This document shows positions 46,476 through 56,924 of a stretch of 64,000 nucleotides of DNA, piece after piece. Each line of letters opens with the position of its first letter. Within the stretch, counting starts at the first letter, position 1. The notes beneath the pieces are model-generated. The model was not told the origin of the DNA, searched no databases, and saw only the letters and a program-made list of their open reading frames with translations. This DNA is from Solea solea (taxonomy: Eukaryota > Chordata > Actinopteri > Pleuronectiformes > Soleidae), in assembly GCF_958295425.1 (NCBI RefSeq), contig NC_081154.1:21238540-21302539 (forward strand). Reading direction: 5' to 3'. The translations under genes were made by a program, and so were the position numbers.

Positions 46476-46971
46476 GGTAAGTTTTCTTTGTTTTTCTATC
46501 GAGTTTAGATATGTTTTGTGGCGGTTTAACAAGGTTAATTGAGCTAGTCTTTGATAAGTGAAACTTGTATTCAAAAGGTTTTACTATTGTATTTTATTTT
46601 TCTGTTTGATAAAATAAAGTAAGTGTGGGTATATTTCATTTCTTGACGTTTGGTGAGTTTAGGTTTATTTATTAGACTAATTAAGTTGAGAAGCTTGTGG
46701 CACATAACGTTAAGGAGCTCGCTGGAGAAGGGCGGAGGGGGTGCACTGCACACACCTGCAGTAAAAAAAAATTAAACATGTCGAGTCAACAACTGTTAAG
46801 AACTTCGGTATAAAATGAACTTTTTTGGTGTTACACTGCGTTTGTCAATCGACTTGTCGGACTTACATCGCAAGGTACCACACGACGCTCTGCGACTGTG
46901 TCGGGACTAGTGGGGCTTTAACTTCACTTAAGATATCAATGCCTCGTTTTGAATGTAAGGGACCTTGTCAT
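46476..46971. other. noncoding; possible outer hAT left part
   Basis: Unassigned. CAATCGACTTGTCGGACTTA at 46848 is reminiscent of the interior of hAT MITEs whose right end may be at 47886. Confidence 0.3.
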
Positions 46972-47632
46972 TAGGGATGCACTGAAAATTCGGCCACCGA
47001 AAGACTTATCACCGAAAGGATGTTGTGATGAAGCATGCAAAACCTGCGGCATGCTTAGAGTCTGTCCAAGATCAGTTTGGAACATCAATAAAACGGTTCC
47101 AACAAGACGTGTACACAGTGGAACAGCACCAATTAAATGCTGGGTAAATGTGAAACTTGGCTGCATACAGCGCAGATTATGAACTCCCCACGGCATTCAC
47201 TTCACACCAGAGAACATTCTCTCTCTTCAGCTAACTAAAAAGATCAGATCGCCTTATGTACTCCATCCTCATCATAAATATCTTAATTTGGATGTAAATA
47301 TAAAGAAGAAATGATCCAGACTGCGTTGGATCCGTATCCAGTGAGTCCACTTTGAGAGGGAGAATCCACAGCGCAGGAGCGGCACACAGCGCAGGGGCGG
47401 TGCGCATACAAAAAACGGCTGTCTTCACCAGATAAGGGGCACACACTAATTGCAATGCCTTGACTTTAGTGAGGTAAGTACACACAGTCCCAGCCATAAC
47501 AACAACATTAAATAATAATAATTAAAAAAAACAATGCTACAGAATTGGCATAATTTCTTTCAGTTTCGGTTTTCGGCCTTCTGTTTCTAGTCTTCGGTTT
47601 TGGCCAACAATTTTGATTTTGGTGTATCCCTA
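46972..47632. mobile_element. non-autonomous hAT element
   Basis: Left TAGGGATGCACTGAAAATTC and right complement TAGGGATACACCAAAATCAA share hAT-type ends. Subterminal CGGCCACCGAAAG / TTTCGGTTTTCGGCC sequences are typical. The flanking 8-mers do not match well, so the target duplication is lost or the ends are shifted. Confidence 0.7.
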
Positions 47633-48079
47633 CCTTTTTAGATAGGAAATGTGGAGTTACTTTGTGCCTTTTTAATGGTTTAAAATTAGTGATGTCTTCA
47701 ACTCCTTATCATGTTTTAACACCCAAAAGTTCATTTACACCCAAGTTCTCCTTTAGTACAGGGAGAGGGGGGAGGGCTGCCATCTGCTGTATATTGATAA
47801 AAAATAATTAGCTTAACCGACTTGTATTTCTGGTACTGACTAGCAAGTTCAGCACCATTTAACCAACTAGTCACGCACATCCCTAGTAAATGCCAGATGT
47901 TTGAGCTGCTTTGGATGTACTATCGGTGATGAATATTTCATAGGTGAGAAGTTGTTTTATATTTTACTGTAGTGAACATTGAATTTGATCTGTTTTTATT
48001 TTATATTAATCTTTTTTTTAAACTTCATCTCTTTAGAAGTTAAATACAATTTTTTACTGACTGTCCACAGCAGTATATT
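47633..48079. other. noncoding; likely hAT right end at 47886
   Basis: ACCAACTAGTCACGCACATC followed by CCTA at 47886 reads in complement as TAGGGATGTGCGTGACTAGT, a hAT-type end. Its left partner was not identified with certainty. The element may enclose the hAT at 46972-47632. Confidence 0.4.
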
Positions 48080-49983
48080 GTGTCAGAAGAAATGTGTTTT
48101 TAGTGGGCGGCGGAAGATGTGGAGTCTTTCCGCTGTCCGGATGTCTTGAGTTCTGGGAATGCCTCTGCGATCCTCTCAGTGAGGGGGCAGCAAGCCGGTT
48201 TGCCGATGCAGAGCGGAGTGGGCGGGCTGGGGTGTAGGTTTTGATCATGTCCTGGATGTAGGCTGGACCGGATCCGTTTGTAGCATGGAATACAAGCACT
48301 AGAGTCTTGAAGCGGATGCGAGCAGCTACAGGAAGCCAGTGAAGGGAGTGGAGGAGCGGTGTAGTGTGGGAGAATTTTGGTAAGTTGAAGACCAGTCGAG
48401 CTGCTGCATTCTGGATGAGCTGCAGAGGTCGTATGGCACACGCAGGGAGACCAGCCAGGAGGGAGTTGCAGTAGTCCAAGCGTGAGATGACAAGAGCCTG
48501 GACTAGAACCTGTGCCGCCTTCTAGGTTAGAAGAGGCCGTATCCTTCTGATGTTGTGCAACATGTATCTGCAAGATCAAGCTGTTGCAGCAATGTTGGCA
48601 GTGAGGGAGAGATGGTCATCAAGTGTCACACCCAGGTTCCTTGCGGTATGAGAAGGAGCTACCACAGAGTTGTCGAGTGTGGTGGTTAGATCTGTGGTGG
48701 GAGAGCCCTTTCCTGGGAGAAAAAGAAACTCAGTGTTGTCGAGATTGAGTTTCAGGTGATGGTCAGACATCCACTGAGAGATGTCGGTCAGACAAGCGGA
48801 GCTCTGTTCTGCTACATGTGTGTCGGAGCTGGGAAAAGAGATAATGAGTTGGGTGTCATCGGCGTAGCTGTGATAGGAAAAACCATGAGAGAGAATAACG
48901 GAACCAAGAGAGTTGGTGTACTGTATAGAGAGAAGAGGAGAAGGCCCAAGACAGAACCCTGAGGGACCCCAGTAGCCCAGTAGCCCAGTAGAGGACAGGG
49001 TTCCGACACAGATCCTCTCCAGGTTGCTCTGTATGTTCGGTTTTGAAGATAGGACGAGAGTAGGGTAAGTGCAGAGCTTGAGAGACCTAGTTCTTGAAAG
49101 GAGGAAGTAAGGATCTGGTGGTTAACTGTGTCAAACGCTGCAGAATGGTCCAAGAGGATGAGCACAGAGGAGAGAGAGGCAGCCCTGGCAGTGTGGAGTT
49201 GCTCAGTGACAGCAAGAAGTGCAGTTTCGGTCGAGTGACCTGCTTTAAAACCAGACTAAAGAAGATCAAGAAGGTTGTTCCGGTGAAGGTAGTAGGAGAG
49301 TTGATAAAAGAGAGCACGCTCCAGAGTTTTGGAGAGAAAAGGAAGAAGAGAGACAGGTCTGTATTTATTTACTTCAGACGGGTCAAGGGTGGGTTATTTT
49401 AAGGAGGGGGGTCACTCTGGCCTATTTAAGAGAGTCCGGAAAGCAACCAGATGATAGAGATGTGTTAATGAGATTGGTGAGGAAAGGAAGAAGATCAGAA
49501 GCAATTGACTGAAGAAGGTGAGAAGGGATAGGGTCAAGGGGACAGGAAGTGGTCAAGGTGGTTGCCAGCTTTGTGAGTTGGTGGAGAAGGAGCAAGTGAG
49601 AGAGAAAGAGAGGAAAGTAGAAGAAGTAGATTGGATGACTTCTCTGACTGGATGTTGAAGTCACCAAGAAGAACAAGTGGTGGGCCATTTACTGGGATGT
49701 TTGAAAGGAGGACATCTAGTTCTTTCAAGAAGTGTCCCAATGGGCCTGGTGGACGGTAGATGACAACAATGATTAGTTTTACTGGGTGAGTTACAGTTAC
49801 AGCATGAAATTCAAACGACTGCGAAGAGAAGTGTGGCAGTGGGTAAAGAGTGAAAGTCCAGCTGGGATTGATGATTGATGAGGTACTTAGCCTCCTTGTT
49901 AGACTGCTTGTTAGACTCCTTTGTCTTTGTCTTCCTGAGTCTGCCGCTGAAGCTTCAAAGTGAGTGCTGCTTTTAAAAGACAC
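48080..49983 (-). pseudogene. L2-clade LINE (endonuclease and RT remnants)
   Basis: Minus-strand segments occur in ORF2 order from 49983 downward. Endonuclease remnants: VIYRPPGPLGHFLKELDVLL and LVLLGDFNIQ (GDFN motif). RT entry: CPLDPIPSHLLQ. RT core: LDHSAAFDTVNHQIL and TGVPQGSVLGLLLFSLY, the D.SAAFDTV and GVPQGSVLGPLLF motifs. Downstream come LKLNLDNTEFLFLPGKG, LGVTLDDHLS, DYCNSLLAGLP, NAAARLVFNLP and LHWLPVAARIRFKTLVLVFH. Many frameshifts separate them and the FADD box is not recognisable. It is the same family as 25199-25635, but this copy has a ~50-bp deletion near 48147 and lacks the TGTAA tail. Confidence 0.85.
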
Positions 49984-50462
49984 CTGATAAGGGGCTGATT
50001 GGTTGCAGCTATGTTGCCACTACCTGTAGCCAATGGAAATTCAGTGAAGCTTTTTTAAACACCTGATTAGGGGCTGATTGGTTACAGCAGTGTTGGCCAC
50101 TCCCCTGTAGCCAATGAAACTTCACACCTGGTGATGGTGATGGCTCAATAGAAACTAGGTCAAAACAGCAACAATAACAACTTTCTCTTTGACCTAGCAG
50201 ACAAAATATCAGACACGTCAAGTCAAAAGTCAAGCAACCCAGCTAGATACAATAGCAATTAATGAAATAGCAACCAAATAAGAAAGACCTACAGAAGTGA
50301 TACTTAGCTTAATTCCAGTAGTCCTATGAGATACACAGAAAGTCCAAATGCACACTGATAGCACCACACTTCAGAATATCAAGGGTTGTTGTGAGGGGCT
50401 TTCTTCGGCCCTTTGTTTTTTTTATGTTGAATGAAGTGGACTTTTAAACTATGTACTCTTTT
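49984..50462. other. noncoding spacer with a duplicated segment
   Basis: ACCTGATAAGGGGCTGATTG (49982) and ACCTGATTAGGGGCTGATTG (50061), each followed by GTTGCAGC/GTTACAGC and GTAGCCAATG, form an imperfect ~80-bp tandem duplication. No gene. Confidence 0.6.
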
Positions 50463-50738
50463 TGAGCCGGTCCCAAGCCCGGATAAATGCAGAGGGTTGT
50501 GTCAGGAGGGCATCCGGCGTAAAAACCTGTGCCAAAACCAAATATGCAAATCAAACCTTCCATACCGGATCGGTCGAGGCCCGGGTTAACAACGACCGCC
50601 ATTGGTGCCGATAACCTACAGGGTAACAGTGGAAATTGGGCTACTGTGGGTTGAAGTCGAAGGAGGAGAGGAGGAAAGCGGGTTCAGAAACAGAGAGAAA
50701 AGAGGAAAGGCAAGACTCTGGGACTGGGAGTAGGGACT

Positions 50739-53700
50739 TTGAATATTGGGACGATGACGGGAAAAGCTAGAGAGTTTATTGACATGATGCAGAGAAGGAA
50801 GGTGAATATACTGTGTGTCCAGGAGACCAGGTGGAAAGGTAGCAAGGCGAGAAGCTTAGGTGCAGGTTTTAAGTTGTGCTACTATGGTATTGATAGGAAG
50901 AGAAATGGAGTAGGGGTTATCCTAAAGGAGGAGTTTGTTAGGAATGTCCTGGAAGTGAAAAGACTGTCAGATAGACTGATGAGTCTGAAGCTTGAAATTG
51001 AAGGTGTGATGTTAAATGTTATTAGTGGCTATGCCCCACAGGTGGGATGTGAATTAGAGGAGAAGGAAACATTCTGGAGTGAGTTAGATGAAGTGATGCA
51101 GAATATCCCCAGAGGTGAGAGAGTGGTAATTGGTGCAGACTTCAATGGACATGTTGGTGCAGGAAATAGAGGTGATGAAGAAGTGATGGGCAGGTTTGGT
51201 ATCCAAGACAGGAACACAGAGGGACAGATGTTGGTAGACTTTGCAAAAAGATGGCTGTAGTGAATACTTTTTTCCAGAAGAGGCATGAGCATAAGGTAAC
51301 TTATAAGTGTGGAGGTAGGAGCACACAGGTAGACTACATCTTGGATAGACGATGTAATCTGAAGGAGATCAGCGACTGCAAAGTAGTGGTGGGTGTAGTG
51401 TAGCAAGTCAGCATAGGATGGTGGTTTGTAGGATGAATCTGGTGACAAGAAAGATGAAGAGGACAAAGGCAGAACAAAGGACAAAGTGGTGGAAGCTGAA
51501 AAGAGAGAACTGTTCTATGGTTTTCAGGGAGGAGTTGAGAAAGAATCTGGGTGGTCAGGGAGAGCTCCCAGATGACTGGACAACTACAGCTAATGTAATC
51601 AGGGAGACAGGTAGGAGAGTACTTGGTGTGTCGTCTGGAAGGAAAGTAGATAAGGAGACTTGGTGGTGGAATGGGGAATTGCAAGAATATATAAAGAGAA
51701 AGAGGTTAGCAAAGAAAAAGTGGGACACTGAGGAGACTGAAGAGAGCAGACAGGAGTACAGGGAGAGGCAGCACAAGGTAAAGGTAGAGGTGGCAAAGGC
51801 CAAACAAAGGGCGTATGATGACTTGTATGCTAGGTTGGAAAGTAAGGAGGGAGAGAATGATTTATACAGGTTGGCAAAACAGAGAGATAGAGATGGGAAA
51901 GACGTCCAGCAGGTTCGGGTGATTAAGGATAGAGAGGGACATGTGTTGACAGGTGCCACAGAAGTAATGGGAAGATGGAAAGAGTACTTTGAAGAGATAA
52001 TGAATAATGAAAATGAAAGAGAGCAAAGGGTAGAAGAGGTGACTACTGTGAACCATGAAGTAGCAGAGATTAGTAAAGCTGAAGTTAGGGGGGCACTGAA
52101 TGGAAGAATGGAAAGGCAGTTGGTCCTGATGATATACCTGTGGAGGTATGGAAGTGTCTAGGAGATGAGGCTGTAGAGTTTCTGGTTGGACTATTCAACA
52201 GGATCTTAGAGAGTGAAGGGATGCCTGAGGAATGGAGAAGAAGTGTGATGGTGCCCATTTTTAAGAATAAGGGAGATGTTCAGAATTGCAGTAACTATAG
52301 AGAAATAAAGTTGATCAGCCATACAATGAAGTTATTGGAAAGAGTAGTGGAAACTAGACTGAGAGCAGAAGTCAGCATTTGTGAGCAACAGTATGGTTTC
52401 ATGTGCCTAGAAAGAGTACTACAGATGCAGTATTTGCTTTAAGAATGCTGGTAGACAAATACAGAGAAGGTCAGAGGGAGCTGCATTGTGCCTTTGTAGA
52501 TCTGGAAAAAGCCTATGACAGGGTGCCGAGAGAGGAACTATGGTACTGTATGAGGAAGTCTGGAGTGGCAGAGAAGTATGTTAGACTGGTGCAGGACATG
52601 TATGCCAACTGTGAGACAGCGGTGAGGTGTGCTGTAGGTGTGACAGAGAAGGTGGAGGTGGGACTACATCAGGGTTCGGCTCTGAGTCCCTTCTTGTTCG
52701 CGGTGGTGATGGACAGACTGACAGATGAGGTTAGACAGGAATCTCCATGGACTATGATGTTTGCAGATGACATTGTGATCTGTGGTGAGAGCAGAGACCA
52801 GCTGGAGGAAAAGCTCCAGAGGTGGAGATATGCTCTAGAAAGGAGAGGAATGAAGGTTAGTCGCAGCAAGACAGAATATATGTGTGTGAATGAGAGGAAC
52901 CCAAGAGGAACCATGAGGCTACAGGGAGTGGAGATAAAGAAGGTGGAGGATTTGAAGTATTTAGGGTCAACAGTCCAGAGCAGTGGAGATTGTGGAAAAG
53001 AGGTGAAGAAACATGTTCAAGCTGGTTGGAATGGGTGGAGAAAAGTGTCAGGGGTAAGGTGTGATAAAAGAGTATCAGCCAGAATGAAAGGAAAGATATA
53101 CAAGACAGTGGTGAGACCAGCGATGCTGTATGGTCTAGAGACAGTGGCACTGAGGAAAAGACAGGAAGCAGAGCTGGAGGTAGCAGAGATGAAGATGTTG
53201 AGGTTCTCTTTGGGAGTGACGAAGATGGATAGGATCAGGAATGAGTCAATTAGAGGAACAGCGCATGTTAGATGTTTTGGAGATAAGGTCAGAGAGGCCA
53301 GAATCATATGGTTTGGTCATGTACAGAGGAGGGATAGTGAGTATTGTGGCAGTGGGGTATGGTTAGTGCGGCGACTGCTGGAGGAGAGGGAGGAGTGGCT
53401 CAGCCGGTGATCAGACAGCTGGACAGAATCAGGTAATCAGTCAGCTATATAAGCACACTTGTAACCTGGTTCTGGTCTCTTGCAGTAGGCTGGGTCCGGA
53501 AGGAGGAAGCAGGAGCGAGGAGAGAGAAGGAGAGCGACAACGACATTTTATTTCTGTATGGTTGGTGGACTTTTTCTGTTGGACTCAAATAAAACATTAT
53601 TTTCCACCACCACCCAGGCTTTTTCCCTTCCTTTGGACAAGCTGTGAGTGGGGAAGCTCACAGTATATTGGTAGAAGGATGCTGGGGTTGGAACTTCCAG

Positions 53701-53837
53701 GCAGGAGGTCTAGAGGAAGAGCAAAGAGAAGGTTTATGGATGTAGTGAAAGAGGACTTGAAGTTAGTTGGTGTGAGAGAGGGGGATACAGAGAACAGGGT
53801 TAGATGGAGAAGGTTGATTCGCTGTGGCGACCCCTGA
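50739..53837 (+). pseudogene. RTE endonuclease-reverse transcriptase, frameshifted
   Basis: Enzyme that nicks genomic DNA and reverse-transcribes its own RNA at the nick. Endonuclease, 50739-51260: NILCVQETRWKGSKA (catalytic E), ISGYAPQVG, VVIGADFNGHVGAGNRGDEE (D and N). The final SQHRMVV histidine motif is at about 51405 in another frame. Linker, 51418-52161: EYIKRKRLAKKKWDTEE and GRWKEYFEEIMNNENERE. RT: PEEWRRSVMVPIFKNKGD (52140-52442), then 52403-53344 with FVDLEKAYDRVPREELW, GLHQGSALSPFLFAVVMDRL and the catalytic FADD at 52760-52771. Later motifs are KYLGSTVQSSGD and GHVQRRDSEY. After the LTR the frame continues in another phase with GRRMLGLELPGRRSRGRAKR and stops at 53835-53837. At least three frameshifts plus the LTR insertion inactivate it. 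The active-site residues themselves are preserved, so decay is moderate. Confidence 0.9.
53345..53662 (+). mobile_element. solo LTR (318 bp) inside the RTE element
   Basis: Starts TGTGGCAGTGGGG and ends GGGAAGCTCACA (TG...CA). GTAT is duplicated exactly on both sides (53341-53344 and 53663-53666). It contains a TATA-type box CTATATAAGCAC (about 53445) and a polyadenylation signal CAAATAAAACA (about 53588), so orientation is plus. No internal region remains; it was reduced to one LTR by recombination. Probably Ty3/Gypsy type. Confidence 0.9.
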
Positions 53838-53879
53838 AGGGAGCAGCCGAAAGGAAAAGAAGAAGACTTTTTTTTTGTG

Positions 53880-54566
53880 GAAATCGTAAGAGAATCATTG
53901 AACATTACCTAAGTAGCCACAGACATTACGGAAGAAATTGTCCTGGGCGTGCATCTCAAGGACGACCTCACCTGGAGCAGCAACACTTCCAGCCTGGTCC
54001 GGAGGCACAGCAGCACCTGTATATCCTCAGGAGGCTGAGACGCGCTGGACTAGGAAGGTCAGCCCTTATCACCTTCTACAGATGTGTAGTGGAGAGTGTC
54101 CTGTGCTCCTGCATCACTGTGTGTTTCACTGTGTGAAAGCTGCACAGAGAACTGTGGGCAGCAGCCTTCCCACCACCACGGACATCTTCACCTCCATATG
54201 CAGGAAAAGGGCCACCTGCATCAAGAGAGATCCCCCCCACCCAGCACACACACTGGGGGTGAACTACGGAGGCTACGGAGCATCAAGAGCAGGACAACAA
54301 GACTGAGAAACAGCTTCTACTATTATACACTACCTCAGGACAGTTATTTAAATTCAATTATATTACTCTGTTCGTTAACTCTTATAATCACACAGCACCT
54401 TACCTCCAGAGGTTTTAAAGTTTTAAATTTTTAAACTGTTGGTTCTTTCTTTTTCTTTTTATTGTTGGGCTGACCAGGTTCTGGAGAGACTGAAATTTCG
54501 TACTGACCTCATGTCTTAATGTGTGTTGGAATGACAATAAAAAAATCTTGAATCTTGAATCTTGAA
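53880..54566 (+). mobile_element. LINE 3' end with (AATCTTG)n tail
   Basis: The first part encodes, with stops, a VHLKDDLTWSSNTSSLVRRH-like motif, then CISSGG...STDV and INTRARTTR-type C-terminal remnants of a Jockey/L2-group LINE (LGVHLKDDLTWSSNT... type). The 3' UTR ends GGAATGACAATAAAAAAATC, then AATCTTG repeats at 54544-54565. 5'-truncated. Confidence 0.75.
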
Positions 54567-54625
54567 AAAGAAACTGTGTATTAAACAAATTATCTTACTT
54601 AATTATCTTAATAATTTTATTACAG

Positions 54626-55478
54626 GTTTTCCTCCTGACTTTTTACATGACCTTCTAGAAGGTATTGTTCCTTTTGAGCTCTGTTTGTGTTTGAAAATAT
54701 TCATTGGACAGAAGTACTTCACGTTGAATTATTAGAACACTGCCATACAGCGCTTCCCCTATAAAAACAAGAAGGCTTGTGTTACCTCGATGCAAAAATA
54801 AGTGAGCACAGAAAACTGTTACTGATTGTGTGGCCAGGGCTGAAACTCAAACTTAAACACCATTTTCTGGAACACTATCCTCATTTAATCCGCTGCTTTG
54901 GACCACTGGTTGATTTTTGCACATTACGTTTTGAAGCTAAGCATAGCTTTTTCAAGAAAGTGGTTTGTGATGTCAATGATTTCAAAAACATTCTATTGAC
55001 TCTGTCCCTCAGACATGAGCTTATGTTGGCATACTACCTGGACATGCCTAGCCTGTTTAAACCAACAGTGGAAGTTAAAGGAGTATCAAATGTTTCCCTG
55101 GACATTGTGGCCACCTCTGTTAAGCAAGTGATTGAGAAGAAATGGGGAGCTCTGAGCAGAGTATCTCTGGCCACAACCGCATACATACATGGAACAAGAT
55201 ACACCAAGGGAATGTTTGTGTCAATTGGAAGCACAAGTGGACTTCCTGATTTTTGCAAGATTTTCCATGTGTTGCTTGCATGCAACAAGCTATTCTTTCT
55301 TCTTGAACCCTTCACAGCTTGGTATTTGGAGCACCTCAGATGTTACAAAGTCTGCAAGAGAGACCCTGCTCAACTGATGGTAGCTGAACCTGAAGACCTG
55401 AACCACTACATTCCATTGTCAGCATACACTGTTCAAGGCCAACTTGTGGTTTCCCCGAAGGCATTTCTTGTACAATAA
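54626..55478 (+). pseudogene. transposase-like protein, C-terminal part (teleost multicopy family)
   Basis: After acceptor TTATTACAG (54617-54625) the frame reads PPDFLHDLLEGIVPFELCLC up to a stop at 54733. From 54777 an uninterrupted segment to 55478 reads CYLDAKISEHRKLLLIVWPG, KHHFLEHYPHLIRCFGPLVD, LRFEAKHSFFKKVV, HELMLAYYLDMPS, RYTKGMFVSIG and LPDFCKIFHVLL. About 150 residues normally found between the two parts are absent. In remembered teleost homologues, D.LHDLLEG, HHYLEHYP.LI..FGPL and RFEAKHSFFK are ordered in this way. The layout recalls TNP2-type CACTA transposases (LH.LL.G.., HLLLH..D..R.FGPL, FENFN), a similarity I infer and have not tested. The stop and the gap argue for a pseudogene, although 233 open codons is unusual for long-dead DNA. 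Confidence 0.6.
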
Positions 55479-55595
55479 GGTATTGTTTTTTTAGCTCATA
55501 AGTCCCCCCACCTTTGCACCCAAGTTTTTCAGTTTTGTTAAAAATATAATTTTTTTTCCACAACTGGAGTTTGGAGCATCAGCTTACAGCTTCTG

Positions 55596-55637
55596 TCTTG
55601 TATGTGTGTGTGTGTGTGTGTGTGTCTGTGTGTGTGT
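55596..55637. repeat. (TG)n microsatellite
   Basis: TG dinucleotide run with one TC interruption, immediately before an acceptor-like TTTCAG. Confidence 0.9.
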
Positions 55638-55644
55638 GTTTCAG

Positions 55645-55768
55645 TCAGACGTCGACGATCGAATTAAAGACGGTGCTGGTTCATCCTGTGGCTCTGTGTG
55701 AGATAAACTCCATCGAGCTGAAGAACACTGGCTTTCGTTTCTATAGACAGACGTCCCCTTCAGATTAG
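55645..55768 (+). CDS. candidate terminal exon, family not recognised
   Basis: A TG-rich tract and GTTTCAG precede an open segment reading QTSTIELKTVLVHPVALCEI, NSIELKNTGFRFYR and QTSPSD, with TAG at 55766-55768. Codon pattern and acceptor suggest a real last exon. I do not recognise the protein, and no partner exon was located. It could belong to a host gene or to an element. Confidence 0.35.
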
Positions 55769-56160
55769 GTTAGACAGACACTAACACACACTAAAGCTTC
55801 CATGCCTCCTCTTGTATCCTCCGACTTATTCACAGATGTTTCTGTTGAGCCACCACATAGGCAGATAAAGGTTTTATAAGAGTTTGTTACAGTTTAGTAA
55901 TTAAGTGATATTCATGGAATGACATACACCTGGGGCGCACTGCCTAACTGAGCAGAACATGTGCATCACAGAACCTCTTTCCAGTTTCAGTTTTAATTTC
56001 AAGTATGAGTTCAGGATGATACTTTCACGCACAAACGAATAACTGAGACACTTCAAAAACCTAATCATAATATTAATACTATTGTAAATGTGACCACTCT
56101 CAATCCGATTGTGAAATTATTTAACTTCTGTGGATTTTTTTTGTTTCAATTTTGAGACAG

Positions 56161-56872
56161 TTTCATCATGCTGCTACGCATCATTTTGACTGAGGATGAC
56201 ATTAGAAGGGTTACCATTGACATCTTACCTGAGACTGTTGATGACTTCTGCTCAATCCTAAAGACCAAACTGGGCCTGGAGGGGGACCTTGTGATCCAGT
56301 ATCAAGACCCCGAATTTGATAATGAATTGTGCAATGTAAGTAGCATGTTGTTGCTTCCTAAAGATAAAGCAACTTTGAAAGTGCACATCAAGCATTCTGA
56401 ATCATACCACACAGATTCAGCTCTAGACACCGCAAGCCTGTCATCATCATCCTACAAGGAGAGCCCCAGTGGTACCCAAACTCGTCAGCTGCCTCAACCA
56501 TTTGTCATTCCTGCCTTTTCTTTTGATGTTGAGTTAAAACTGAAGCAAGGAAATGAAGACTTCAATAGAGATGGGACCCTTCTTGACATTTCAAAAGACA
56601 TGAAATCATACATCTTAGCAGAAGTTAGCAAGTTAGCAGAAGCCATATATGCTCACAATTCATATCCAACACGTGATGATTATGATCGTGTGGCCCAAGC
56701 TCTCATCAACAAGGAACCAGGATCTGTCTGTGGGTGGTATTGCTGGAAGTTCAGTTTAAAGTTCAAAATGGGCAACTTCCGGTAGAAGATGCGAGTGGCT
56801 GGATGCTCCGAGCTCAGAGTCAATACACGTTCCTCTGGATCAAAAAGTTCGAAAAGACTAAAGAGGGAGTAG
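56161..56872 (+). pseudogene. PB1-like protein gene of the teleost multicopy family
   Basis: Acceptor TTTTGAGACAG ends at 56160 and an ATG follows at 56168. The N-terminus (about residues 1-78) is PB1/ubiquitin-like: LLRIILTEDDIRRVTID, TVDDFCSILKTKLGLEG, IQYQDPEFDNELCNV, ATLKVHIK. The acidic YQDPEFDNE resembles the OPCA loop of PB1 domains, which mediate protein-protein pairing. A Ser-rich linker is followed by a second conserved block: KQGNEDFNRDGTLLDISKDM, YPTRDDYDRVAQALINKEPG, GWYCWKFSLKFKMGNFR. TAG at 56783 interrupts a frame that stays open to 56870 with KMRVAGCSELRVNTRSSGSK, so it looks like a nonsense mutation. At 56866 the sequence switches to a segment identical to part of a LINE at 58686. 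It lies downstream of, not before, the transposase-like piece. Confidence 0.6.
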
Positions 56873-56924
56873 AAGGCAGCAATATTCAATGAGATGAATA
56901 TCATTCCTGGCTCCTCTGCGGCCT
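56866..56924 (+). repeat. 59-bp segment identical to 58686-58744
   Basis: GAGTAGAAGGCAGCAATATT...CTCCTCTGCGGCCT is identical over 59 bases to a stretch inside the plus-strand LINE at 58686-58744, at a constant offset of 1820. Flanks on both sides differ. Confidence 0.95.

Larger units (their letters stand above)
50463..53868 (+). mobile_element. nearly full-length RTE-clade LINE, split by a solo LTR
   Basis: Starts near GAGCCGGTCCCAAGCCCGGA, with a GGCATCCGGCGTAAAA motif in the 5' UTR. The single ORF type (endonuclease-RT, no long ORF1) and motifs identify RTE. It ends CGCTGTGGCGACCCCTGAAG and GGAGCAGCCGAAAGG, the usual RTE 3' end. The interior is interrupted by an LTR at 53345-53662. A LINE 3' end from another family follows directly. 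Confidence 0.9.

Noticed and set aside
51029..51959. Long minus-strand frames (116-151 codons)
   Set aside because: Shadows antisense to the RTE LINE coding region; the plus strand carries the motifs.
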